Part shown: one piece after another, positions 18,792-25,992 of the stretch | How positions within the stretch are numbered: the first letter of the stretch is position 1 | Layout of the letters: each line of letters begins with the position of its first letter | NCBI RefSeq assembly: GCF_003173615.1 | Contig: NZ_QGNA01000004.1 | Span: forward strand, 558,001 to 622,000 | Source: Falsiroseomonas bella | GTDB taxonomy: Bacteria; Pseudomonadota; Alphaproteobacteria; Acetobacterales; Acetobacteraceae | DNA length: 64,000 nucleotides | Direction: 5' to 3' | Notes under the pieces: model-generated | The model's input: the letters and a program-made list of their open reading frames with translations, nothing else | Told to the model about the DNA's origin: nothing | Database searches by the model: none | Position numbers and translations under genes: made by a program

Positions 18792-19308
18792 CCAAAATGT
18801 CTCCTTCACCACGGCAGCCGGGCAAATGCCCGCGCCGGCTAGAGGGATACCCAAGCGCCGTGCCGCGCCACGCGGCCAAACGGGGCCGCACCCTCGGTTG
18901 AAATGGTTGCTGTTCAATGGCTTGGTGCCTGTCGGCGGATTTGACAGTAACGGTGGGCGCGAGACTGCGCCGGGCCATACAACCTGTGATCCCGTCGCGG
19001 CGGCGGACTCACGGGCAGTTGTCGAATGGAAGATCGTATAAGTTATGCAAAACAGGATGCCATTCGCGTTCTGCCTGTGATCTCGCGCGAGGCGATGGCA
19101 GGGCGAGGTGCGGCGTTCCGCATATGTCAAAGGGAGCGACAGGCGGCGCGGCATGCCGCGGAGGGGGTGATCCGGCGCCGCGAGGCGCGGTCGTCCGCAA
19201 AGCCCGGGCGGGATCGGACCGACCTGGGCGTGGCGGGCTCGCGCCGTCCGGGCACGAGGCGAAAAGGGTACGGGCCGCCCCCAGGGGGAGCGGCCCGCCC
19301 GCACTGGT
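18792..19308. other. Intergenic region between PEP-CTERM copies 1 and 2
   Basis: 517 bases without a convincing gene. The half near the copy 1 start holds its ribosome site and leader. An AT-richer patch at about 19025-19062 contains TCGTATAAGTTATGCAAAAC, a possible promoter or operator. The far end holds the copy 2 terminator hairpin. I see no small ORF with coding character. Confidence 0.5.
19271..19297 (-). terminator. Terminator hairpin of PEP-CTERM copy 2
   Basis: A perfect outer stem of 8 bp (CGGGCCGC / GCGGCCCG), extended by CCCC/GGGG, lies 12 bases past the stop codon of copy 2 on its strand. No T-run is present; the stem alone is very stable. Confidence 0.55.
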
Positions 19309-19983
19309 TCAGACGCGGCGGCGCCGGCGCGTCAGGGCACCAAGGCCGACCAAGCCAGCACCGAAGAGCGCCAGGGAGGCGGGCTCAGGCGCCGGGATCG
19401 GCGGCGGCTCCTCGCCCGAAACGCGCCCGAGCAGCGCGAAGTAGGACAGGGCCGGGGTCTGCCCGCCATTGTTGAGGAAGGTGATCTCGAACGTCCCGGT
19501 GCCGACATTGGGCCCGTCGGGGATCAGCACGTCCTCGAACAGATAGGCGGCGTCATCGGCGCTGCCGCCCTTCAGCACCACGCCGAGGTCGAAATACGCC
19601 GGCAGGTTCGGATCGGTGCTCGTGTCGTTGTCGACCCACGTGACCGTCCAGGAACCGCTCGTCGCCCCGACATTCGCCGCGACACTGAAGGAGATGCCAC
19701 CGATGCCCGAACTTTCCGGCGCATCGGTCTTGTCGAGATAGACGAAGCCCGGGCCGAAAATGTCGTTGAAGCTGGACTCGATGTCGCCCGGATTGTTACC
19801 TGTCAGGATGTTGTTTTCGCAGCTCGTCGGCGAGTAGGTGACAGGCGGCGGGTAGTCGATCGTCAGGTCCACATCGCTTGTCGAGCAGACCGCCGCCTGG
19901 GCGGCGCCGCTCATCCAGAAAGGTGCGGAGAGCGCAAATGCACCGGCGATAGCGGTGCTGCGCAGCAGGGCTTTAAAACTCAT
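19309..19983 (-). CDS. PEP-CTERM sorting domain protein (copy 2)
   Basis: 224 residues with a signal peptide (LLRSTAIAGAFALSAPF, cut near AQA-A) and a C-terminal PEP-CTERM signal: PAPEPASLALFGAGLVGLGA, then LTRRRRRV. The body holds two Cys near the N-terminus (VCSTSDVDL and TSCENNIL) that may form one disulfide, and a beta-sandwich-like region ending in a TGTFEITFLNNGG segment. The body is unrelated to copy 1 apart from its ends, so the copies share the sorting signal rather than a recent duplication. Upstream lies an inverted repeat at 20093-20107. Function unknown; outer-surface location inferred from the sorting signal. Confidence 0.9.
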   Translation of the reverse strand: MSFKALLRSTAIAGAFALSAPFWMSGAAQAAVCSTSDVDLTIDYPPPVTYSPTSCENNILTGNNPGDIESSFNDIFGPGFVYLDKTDAPESSGIGGISFSVAANVGATSGSWTVTWVDNDTSTDPNLPAYFDLGVVLKGGSADDAAYLFEDVLIPDGPNVGTGTFEITFLNNGGQTPALSYFALLGRVSGEEPPPIPAPEPASLALFGAGLVGLGALTRRRRRV

Positions 19984-20336
19984 CTCAAAATGCTCCCCCG
20001 AGTTGGGTCGGTGGCGGCGCGGCGCGCCGCCGGGTTGACACCATCAAGAGGCGTGCCGTGCCGAACGGCCGCATGGAACTCAGTCGGCACTATGTATATC
20101 GTATACAAACAATGGCTTGAACTCTGTCGGAAAACCTTACAGCGCACCGGTGCGCGATGCCGCGGAAGCCTGCTTCAACCACGGCTGCGCAGCAGCGCTT
20201 GCCACTCGCAGCGTGTTGATCCCCTGATGCCGCTGTGGTGGAGGATTGCCGGCTCGCCTGCAATTGCAGGCACCTGCGCGCGGACGCCGAGGAGCCTCGG
20301 GCGCGGCACCTGTAAACTTGGCTGACAGACGATCGA
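19984..20336. other. Intergenic region upstream of PEP-CTERM copy 2
   Basis: 353 bases between PEP-CTERM copy 2 and the end of the LpxR-like gene. It holds the copy 2 leader and an AT-rich promoter-like patch at about 20088-20135 with the TGTATA...TATACA dyad. The rest, 20140-20330, shows no gene that I can support. Confidence 0.5.
20093..20107. promoter_or_regulatory. Inverted repeat TGTATA-TCG-TATACA upstream of PEP-CTERM copy 2
   Basis: A perfect 6-bp dyad with a 3-base spacer, about 110 bases before the copy 2 start, in an AT-rich island of otherwise GC-rich DNA. On the gene strand it is preceded by TTCAAGCCATTGTTTG. It could be an operator or contain a -10 box. No known regulator is assigned. 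Confidence 0.4.
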
Positions 20337-21365
20337 TCAGAACCGGAATGCGACGCTGATCGATCCGAACTGCGCCGGTTCGCGCTGTGTCGTGAATTCC
20401 TCGGACCGGATCGTGTAGCTGGCGGTGAGCCTCGCCCAAGGCGTGATCAGGGCCACACCGAGGCTGGCGTCGCCCACCAGCGGCTCGCGCTCGACACTCC
20501 GGCTGTCGCGCCAGGTGTTGCCGTCGAGGGAGATGTCATGGGCGACGACACGCCCCTCGACACCCGCGAAGGCGTACCAGCCCCAGCGTTCCACCGGCTG
20601 GTAGAACACCGATCCCGCGGAAGCCGGGCGCACGCGTGGCGGGCCGAAATCGGCCTCCAGCTCCGTGCCGATGCGCAGCATCCCGCCGGCCGCGGCATAG
20701 GTCGCCACATTGCCGAGGCTGGCCGTCACACTCGGCACGACCCCGACCGAAACGCCGTCCCACACGCCGGTTGGCCGGTTGACCCGCCATTGCCGCGTCA
20801 GGATCAGGTTCACCCCGGGCTCGTCCTTGAGCTGATAGTTCCAGCCCTCGGCGCGGGGGACGTTGATCAGGTCGTGCGCGTTGCTCTGCACCTGCTCCGC
20901 CAGCGAGGACGGGCCCACCACGCCGAGCTGCAGCTCGAGCGAGCCGAGCGCGGTCGGCGTGTAGGACATCAGCGTCAGCGAGCCATAAAGCCAGCCGGCA
21001 TAGGGGCGGTCGGTGGGGTCGGGGTCGTGCCGCTCGGTATCCTCCGGCGTCCAGATCTTCTGCCCGAGCGCGACGCCCCAGCGCGCCACGCCGCCGGACG
21101 GGAACAGCAGGTTCGGCCGCTCCGTCAGCCCCGCCAGCCAGGCGGGCGGATCGTAGGAGGGGGAGCGCCAGGCGAAGAGCAGCCCGTTGGTGTAGTAGCG
21201 ATCGTTGCCGGAGAAGGTGTCGTTCTCGTAGATCGCGACGAAGGTGCCGGAGGGATCGACGGTGCGCCCGGGCACGGTTTGCGCCGCGGCCGGTGTCGCG
21301 GCGAGCAGGAGCAGCGCCGTCGCGACAACCGTTGTCCGCCTCGACACCCCCCGGACTCCGGGCAT
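20337..21365 (-). CDS. LpxR-like lipid A deacylase (DUF2219) outer-membrane protein
   Basis: About 342 residues from the ATG at 21365, which opens a signal peptide (TTVVATALLLLAATPAAAQ). The mature start has the family hallmark YENDTFSGNDRYYTNGLLFA, with the Asn-Asp pair of the LpxR active region, followed by PTDRPYAGWLYGSLTLMSY. Alternating beta strands continue to a C-terminal Phe (ISVAFRF), as expected for an outer-membrane barrel. LpxR removes the 3'-acyloxyacyl group of lipid A in a Ca-dependent reaction. The gene sits among PEP-CTERM genes, with lpxB close by downstream. Activity here is inferred from family membership. Confidence 0.88.
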   Translation of the reverse strand: MPGVRGVSRRTTVVATALLLLAATPAAAQTVPGRTVDPSGTFVAIYENDTFSGNDRYYTNGLLFAWRSPSYDPPAWLAGLTERPNLLFPSGGVARWGVALGQKIWTPEDTERHDPDPTDRPYAGWLYGSLTLMSYTPTALGSLELQLGVVGPSSLAEQVQSNAHDLINVPRAEGWNYQLKDEPGVNLILTRQWRVNRPTGVWDGVSVGVVPSVTASLGNVATYAAAGGMLRIGTELEADFGPPRVRPASAGSVFYQPVERWGWYAFAGVEGRVVAHDISLDGNTWRDSRSVEREPLVGDASLGVALITPWARLTASYTIRSEEFTTQREPAQFGSISVAFRF

Positions 21366-21465
21366 CAGCGCTTTCCGAAGGGGAAGGTGGCCAGCATGGT
21401 GGGTGAGGGGTAGCACCGTGCCGGCATCGCAGCCAGACGCGTGCGATGCCCTCGGCTGTATGGGG

Positions 21466-21490
21466 CTGCCCCCGGCCGGGCCGGGGGCAG
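21466..21490 (-). terminator. Terminator hairpin of PEP-CTERM copy 3
   Basis: A perfect 12-bp inverted repeat (CTGCCCCCGGCC, one base, GGCCGGGGGCAG) lies 7 bases past the stop of copy 3 on its strand and before the LpxR-like gene. No T-run. It separates the two transcription units. Confidence 0.6.
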
Positions 21491-21496
21491 GGATCG

Positions 21497-22168
21497 TCAG
21501 CGGGATGCGCGCCGCGTCCGCAGCCGCGTGGCGCTGGCGAGGCCCAGGAGCCCGAGCCCGAACAGGGCCATGGAGGCCGGCTCCGGCACCGGGATCGGAT
21601 CGGGGCCGGTCGAGCCCGGGTCGATGCGCACCTGCTTCACGTCGACGACCAGCAGGTTGATCGAACCGCTGGTCGTGAAGCTGACCTGGCTGAACGCGAT
21701 CAGCGGGTTCGTGCTGACCGTGAACTTGTTCTCCCCGTTATCGTCGAGGGTGAAGGCCGCGCTCGGGCCGGTCACGTCGGTGTCGAAAGTCACGGAGCCG
21801 CTCTCGCCGTCCGCGATGTCGATATTGAGCGCGAGAAGCTCCGCGGCCGACGGAACGATGAAGTCGATCGTCAGGCTGCTGAAGCCCGAGCCGATCGCCT
21901 CGATCGCAGCCTGTCCGCCGCCGGCGACCTCGATCGGCTGGTCCGCGGTGAACACGATGATCGCGTTCTTGTTGGTGTTCAGGCAGCCCTGCACGACGAA
22001 GTCGCCGGGCGTGGCATCCGCGTCGGCGGTGCAGCCGTTGAAGATGACATTGTTGCCCGTGCCGATGTTGTCGGTCGTGACGACGATGTTCGCCTTTGCG
22101 CCAGTCGCCCAACCGGCAAGCACGACCCCCACTGCCAGGGCCGCGCCGGTCAAGAATCTCTGCATCAC
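21497..22168 (-). CDS. PEP-CTERM sorting domain protein (copy 3)
   Basis: 223 residues. Signal peptide FLTGAALAVGVVLAGWATGA, cut near AKA-N. The body has two Cys (FNGCTADAD and VQGCLNTNK) about 20 residues apart and an extended beta-rich region with Asp/Thr-rich strands. The C-terminal signal reads PVPEPASMALFGLGLLGLAS followed by a basic tail (TRLRTRRASR). It is an exported protein expected to be processed by an exosortase encoded elsewhere. The upstream AT-rich patch carries a 16-bp dyad at 22273-22288. No enzyme domain is recognised. Confidence 0.9.
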   Translation of the reverse strand: MMQRFLTGAALAVGVVLAGWATGAKANIVVTTDNIGTGNNVIFNGCTADADATPGDFVVQGCLNTNKNAIIVFTADQPIEVAGGGQAAIEAIGSGFSSLTIDFIVPSAAELLALNIDIADGESGSVTFDTDVTGPSAAFTLDDNGENKFTVSTNPLIAFSQVSFTTSGSINLLVVDVKQVRIDPGSTGPDPIPVPEPASMALFGLGLLGLASATRLRTRRASR

Positions 22169-22587
22169 AAGGTCCCCTCTATGCTGTTGCCACGCTTGAA
22201 GGCCGCGCCGCGACGGGAGGGGTTCAATATGCGTGCCACGCCATTTTTTGCGGTGCGGCGGTGGCCGTCAGATAAAATGCGTATTTTACAATGAGTTGCT
22301 TGAGGATCTGGGGTGTCGGCAATTCTTACAGTGATCTCTCGCGGTGCCTCAGCCGGCCTCAGGTTCCAATGCTGCAACCGGCCATAGTTGGCGATCACAG
22401 GATCTCTTGCGCCGAAGGCGAGTATAACAATGATTTGAAGAAGTCATGGCTTACCATCGGGAGAATGAAAACTTGCCTGCACACGTATGCGGAGAGGTGC
22501 AGCCGGCTCATCGGGATCGGACCATGGCTTCGGCGGCGACCTGTAAAGAACGCCGACAGGCGGGACGGCGCGCCGTTGCCGGGGGCG
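22169..22587. other. Intergenic region upstream of PEP-CTERM copy 3
   Basis: 419 bases between PEP-CTERM copy 3 and the end of lpxB. It is visibly richer in A/T than its surroundings. It contains the 16-bp dyad at 22273-22288 and a second element, GTATAACAATGATTTGAAG, at about 22422-22440 that resembles the one near copy 2. Several short open frames are present but none shows coding character or a ribosome site. Confidence 0.5.
22273..22288. promoter_or_regulatory. Inverted repeat TAAAAT-GCGT-ATTTTA upstream of PEP-CTERM copy 3
   Basis: Perfect 6-bp arms with a 4-base spacer, about 105 bases before the copy 3 start. On the gene strand it is preceded by CTCATTGTAAAATACG, similar to CATTGTTTGTATACG near copy 2. 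A promoter or operator is the likely role; the regulator is unknown. Confidence 0.4.
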
Positions 22588-23754
22588 TCAACTGGCCCGC
22601 AGCGTGGCGAGGACCGCGGCCGCCGCCGCCTCGCTCGGGGCCTGGCCTGGCGGATGCAAACGCTCGAGCACCGCGCGCAAGCCATCGCGCTGCGCGGCTG
22701 CGACTGATGGTTCCGTCAGCAGGCGTTCCAGCGCGGCGGCGATCGCCTCCGGCGTCGCGAATCGCTGCAGGAATTCCGGCGCGACCTCCCGCTCCGACAG
22801 CAGGTTCACGAGGCTTGCGAAGGGTACGCGGGCCAGCCGCTCCACGATCCAGGCGGTGACCGGGTTGATCCGGTAGGCGATGACATGCGGCACGCCGGCG
22901 ACGGCCATCTCCAGGCTCGACGTGCCGGACTTGATCAGGCCGACGCTGCCGGCCGCCGCGACGGCGGCGAAGGCGTCGTGCTTGGCATCCAGCGTCTCGA
23001 CCAGGATCGGCGCGCCGGGCCAGCCGGCCACGCCCGCCCGCACCGCCTCCGCCACCAGGGGCGAGACCGCAACAACGGGCCGCAGCCCCGGCACGCGCTG
23101 CGCCAGCAGGCCGAGCGTCGCGCCGAACAGCGGCAGCAGGCGCTGCACCTCCATCCGCCGGCTGCCCGGCATGACCAGCAGTGGCCGTTCTTCCGGCGAC
23201 AGGCTGTGCGCGGCACGGAAGCGCGCGGCGTCGCCGCCATCGGCGCCGCTTTCCAGCACGGGATGGCCTACGAAGGTTGCCGGGATGCCCGCATTGTCGA
23301 AGATCACCGGCTCGAAGGGCAGCAGGCAGAGAACGCGGGCCACGCGCTCCCGCATCTTGCGCACGCGCCCCGGCCGCCAGGCCCAGATCTGCGGCGCGAC
23401 GTAGTGGATCACCGGGATGCCGAGGGGCTGCACCCGCTCCGCCAGGCGCATGGTGAAGCCCGGGCTGTCGATGGTGACGATCGCGGCGGGGCGGCGGGCG
23501 GCGATGTCGGCCGCGGTCTCGCTCAGGCGCCGCGCGACGTTGCGGATGTTGGGCAGCACCTCCAGCAGGCCCATCAGCGCCAGCTCGCGCATCGGGAACA
23601 GGCTGGCCATGCCCTGCGCGGCGAGCAGGTCGCCGCCGATGCCGGCGAAGCGGAGGCCCGGCTCGCGCGCCCTGAGCGCCGCGACAAGCCGCGCGCCGAG
23701 CGCATCGCCCGACGCCTCGCCGGCCACGATGTAGATCAGGGGCGCGTCGGTCAT
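22588..23754 (-). CDS. lpxB: Lipid-A-disaccharide synthase
   Basis: 388 residues, normal for LpxB. The enzyme condenses UDP-2,3-diacylglucosamine with lipid X to give lipid A disaccharide on the inner face of the inner membrane. Family motifs: the N-terminal YIVAGEASGDALGARL, the GIGGDLL segment, IDSPGFTMRLAE, YVAPQIWAWRPGRVRKM and the GT-B donor region with KSGTSSLEMA and MPGSRRMEVQRLLP. It is the last gene of a three-gene unit whose starts and stops overlap by 4 bases (GNAT, carbon-nitrogen hydrolase, lpxB). This is not the usual lpxD-fabZ-lpxA-lpxB order; lpxA is not in the window. Confidence 0.96.
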   Translation of the reverse strand: MTDAPLIYIVAGEASGDALGARLVAALRAREPGLRFAGIGGDLLAAQGMASLFPMRELALMGLLEVLPNIRNVARRLSETAADIAARRPAAIVTIDSPGFTMRLAERVQPLGIPVIHYVAPQIWAWRPGRVRKMRERVARVLCLLPFEPVIFDNAGIPATFVGHPVLESGADGGDAARFRAAHSLSPEERPLLVMPGSRRMEVQRLLPLFGATLGLLAQRVPGLRPVVAVSPLVAEAVRAGVAGWPGAPILVETLDAKHDAFAAVAAAGSVGLIKSGTSSLEMAVAGVPHVIAYRINPVTAWIVERLARVPFASLVNLLSEREVAPEFLQRFATPEAIAAALERLLTEPSVAAAQRDGLRAVLERLHPPGQAPSEAAAAAVLATLRAS

Positions 23755-24671
23755 GCGAACTCCGCGGGCTCCGGCGGCGGGACGGGGCGCCTGGGCCAGT
23801 CGCGGTGGTTGCGCACGGCGCCGTGCTCGCGCACCGCGTCGAGCCGGGCGGGATCGAGGTCGCAGAACACCCATTCCGCCGCATCCAGCCGCCCGGCCGC
23901 CAGCACGCCATCCTCCGGGAAGCCGCGATCGGCCGGGCCGAACACCGCGGCATGGCCGCGATTGACGTCGAGCGCGGCGGACCAGGGCGCCTTGCCCACG
24001 GTCGGCGTGCAGGCGACGTAGCACTGGTTCTCGATCGCGCGCGCCGCGGCGGAGACGCGCACGCGGGTGAAGCCGTGCAGCGTGTCCGTGCAGGAAGGCG
24101 ACAGGATCAGCCAGGCGCCGGCCTCCACCTGCACCCGCACGAGCTTGGGGAATTCCACGTCGTAGCATATGGCGATGCCGAGCCGGCCCCAGGGCGTGTC
24201 GAAGACGCGCGGCGGCGCGCCGGATTCGATGCCCCAGCGCTCGGTCTCGAAGCGGGTCATCATCCGCTTCTCCTGGAAGGCGAGGCGGCCATCGGGGGCG
24301 ATCAGCGGCGCCCGCGCCACCACCCGCCCGCCATCCTGCATCGGCAGCGTGCCGGCCAGCAGCCAGGTGCCGGCGCGCATCGCGGCCGCGCGCATCTCGG
24401 CCAGGATCTCGGGCGCATGCGCGACCATGGCGGCGAGTTCGGTCGGCTCGTCGGTCGCCGCTGGCGGCGCGGGGCCATGATCGGGGCGGCCGACCAGGGC
24501 CGCGCCGAGCTCGACGCAGGCATATTCGGGCAGCACGAGCAGGTCGGCGCGTGGCGCCGCCTCGGCGATCCAGCGGTCGAGCTTGGCGCCGAACTCCGCG
24601 ATGTCGGCGGGCCGCTCCACCGGGTATTGCAGCAGGCCGAGCCGCAGCGGCCGTGCCGGCGGGGCGCTCAT
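23751..24671 (-). CDS. Carbon-nitrogen hydrolase (nitrilase superfamily)
   Basis: 306 residues. The Glu-Lys-Cys triad of the superfamily is visible: Glu in LLVLPEYACVE, Lys in LAFQEKRMMTRFE and Cys in LGIAICYDVEFP. It should hydrolyse an amide or nitrile C-N bond in the cytoplasm. The preceding GNAT gene overlaps its start by 4 bases and lpxB overlaps its stop by 4 bases, so all three are coupled. In many bacteria a GNAT domain and a hydrolase of this type are fused in one protein (the YhcX-like group); here the two parts are separate neighbours, which suggests that they act in the same step. Substrate unknown. Confidence 0.9.
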   Translation of the reverse strand: MSAPPARPLRLGLLQYPVERPADIAEFGAKLDRWIAEAAPRADLLVLPEYACVELGAALVGRPDHGPAPPAATDEPTELAAMVAHAPEILAEMRAAAMRAGTWLLAGTLPMQDGGRVVARAPLIAPDGRLAFQEKRMMTRFETERWGIESGAPPRVFDTPWGRLGIAICYDVEFPKLVRVQVEAGAWLILSPSCTDTLHGFTRVRVSAAARAIENQCYVACTPTVGKAPWSAALDVNRGHAAVFGPADRGFPEDGVLAAGRLDAAEWVFCDLDPARLDAVREHGAVRNHRDWPRRPVPPPEPAEFA

Positions 24672-25270
24672 GCGTCGAGCTCCTTCAGCCAGAAGGAGAG
24701 GGTGTGCGGCGTCTCCGCCGCCGCTCCGATCTCCTTCCAGTCGAAGGTGACGGTCAGGTCGGGCCGCGGCGTGTAGCCGCGGCGCCGCCAGAAAGCGTCG
24801 AGCGGGACGTAGCCGGCCGGACGGCGCGGATCGGCGGCGTCGCGCAGGACGCCGCAGAAGGCGGTGCGGCGCAGGCCGAGGCTTCGGGCATGGGCCTCGC
24901 GGTCGGTGAAAAAGCGCACCCCCGCGCCCTGGCCGCGATAGCGGGCGAGCAGCACCGATTCGCCGAGATAACAGAATCCCGCGGGGTCCAGCCCGGCCAC
25001 GACGAAGGCGTCCCGGACCTGGCGGTGGCTGGTCGCCATCGGCGCGCAGGTCGCCGCCCCCACCACCGCGTCCCCGTCGCGGCAGACCACGACCGCCGCA
25101 CCCGCGTCCTCCGCATAGTGGCGCAGGTAGCCGCGCTCATAGGCCTCGTCGCCCTCGTAGAGATAGGGCCACTCGCGGAACACGGCGATGCGCAGCCGCG
25201 CCAGGTCCGGCAGCAGCGGCAGGAGCGCCGGCCCGGACAGGGTCTCGAAGCGCAGATGGACGTCCGACAT
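24668..25270 (-). CDS. GNAT family N-acetyltransferase
   Basis: About 200 residues from MSDVHLRFE; an ATG 12 bases further upstream is possible. The acetyl-CoA region is seen in CYLGESVLLARYRGQGAGVRFF, with the R/Q-x-x-G-x-G/A loop (RGQGAG). The N-terminal part LLPDLARLRIAVFREWPYLYEGD is typical of the GNAT half of the fused GNAT/nitrilase proteins. Its stop overlaps the hydrolase start by 4 bases. It transfers an acetyl group to an amine acceptor that cannot be named. First gene of the GNAT-hydrolase-lpxB unit. Confidence 0.87.
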   Translation of the reverse strand: MSDVHLRFETLSGPALLPLLPDLARLRIAVFREWPYLYEGDEAYERGYLRHYAEDAGAAVVVCRDGDAVVGAATCAPMATSHRQVRDAFVVAGLDPAGFCYLGESVLLARYRGQGAGVRFFTDREAHARSLGLRRTAFCGVLRDAADPRRPAGYVPLDAFWRRRGYTPRPDLTVTFDWKEIGAAAETPHTLSFWLKELDA

Positions 25271-25318
25271 CGGCCGATGCATAGGCAGCCGCCCGATGCG
25301 GGGAAAGGGGACCGTCGC

Positions 25319-25579
25319 GTGGATCCGGTGGAGCTTATCGGTCTTCTGGCCGGCGTGCTGACGACCTCGGCCTTCGTGCCACAGGCGCTGCAGACCTGGC
25401 GGACGCGCTCGGCGCGGGACGTCAATCTCGGCCTGATCGTGTTGCTGGTGGTCGGGAACTCGCTGTGGTTCGCCTATGGTGCGCTGGTGGGGTCCTGGGG
25501 GCTGGTGGCGGCCAACATCGTGACCGTGCCGCTCTGCGCGCTGATCCTCTGGGTGAAGCTCAGCGCCGCGGCGCGATGA
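25319..25579 (+). CDS. SemiSWEET family sugar transporter (PQ-loop)
   Basis: 86 residues from a GTG start. Three hydrophobic helices: IGLLAGVLTTSAFVPQALQ, then LGLIVLLVVGNSLWFAYGAL and GLVAANIVTVPLCALILWV. The PQ-loop motif FVPQALQTWRTRSARDVN follows helix 1. SemiSWEETs are three-helix proteins that dimerise to pass sugars down their gradient through the inner membrane. Length and helix count fit exactly. It is divergent from the GNAT operon and convergent with the STAS gene. The GTG start is chosen for length; the frame is open upstream but noncoding in character. Confidence 0.83.
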   Translation: MDPVELIGLLAGVLTTSAFVPQALQTWRTRSARDVNLGLIVLLVVGNSLWFAYGALVGSWGLVAANIVTVPLCALILWVKLSAAAR

Positions 25580-25592
25580 CGCGGCTGCGCCT

Positions 25593-25946
25593 TCAGCCGA
25601 AGGAGGCTGCGGCCGCGTCCCGGGTCGCGTGGATCTCCAGGATCTTGTCGAAGCCGCTGATCTCCAGCACCTCCCGCACGGAAGGCTGGGGCGCGGCGAC
25701 GGCGAAGCCGCCGCCGGCGACGCGTGCCATCTTGGCCGCCTTGAGCAGCACGCGCAGGCCTGCCGAGGACACGTAGTGGACCTCGGCGAGGTCCACCACC
25801 ACGCTTCCGCCGTCGGCCAGCATTTCCAGCAGCCGGGTCTCGGCCGCCGGGGCCGTTGCGGTATCGAGGCGACCGCGGAGGCCGGCCACCTTGGCCGTGC
25901 CGGCCGTGCTCTCGATGATGTCCATGCCGGAATCCTGTCCGCTCAT
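25593..25946 (-). CDS. STAS domain protein (anti-sigma factor antagonist-like)
   Basis: 117 residues made up of one STAS domain. The phospho-acceptor region VDLAEVHYVSSAGLRVLLKA is clear, with Ser in the SSAG motif at the usual phosphorylation place. Such proteins switch partners with a kinase/anti-sigma factor in general stress control or surface signalling. No RsbW-type kinase or PP2C phosphatase is nearby. It lies 46 bases after the COG0523 GTPase gene in the same direction and may be part of that transcript, although a link with zinc handling is not expected. A second start at MDIIE, 7 codons in, is possible. Confidence 0.87.
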   Translation of the reverse strand: MSGQDSGMDIIESTAGTAKVAGLRGRLDTATAPAAETRLLEMLADGGSVVVDLAEVHYVSSAGLRVLLKAAKMARVAGGGFAVAAPQPSVREVLEISGFDKILEIHATRDAAAASFG

Positions 25947-25992
25947 CCGTGGAGGCGGTCAAGCCGGAAGGTTGCGCGGGGCGTCGTGGCTG

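Noticed and set aside
19046-19062. Sigma-54-like promoter upstream of PEP-CTERM copy 1 (TGGCAT...TTGCA on the minus strand)
   Set aside because: The spacing between the GG and GC elements is 11 bases instead of 10, and the element is over 250 bases from the start codon.
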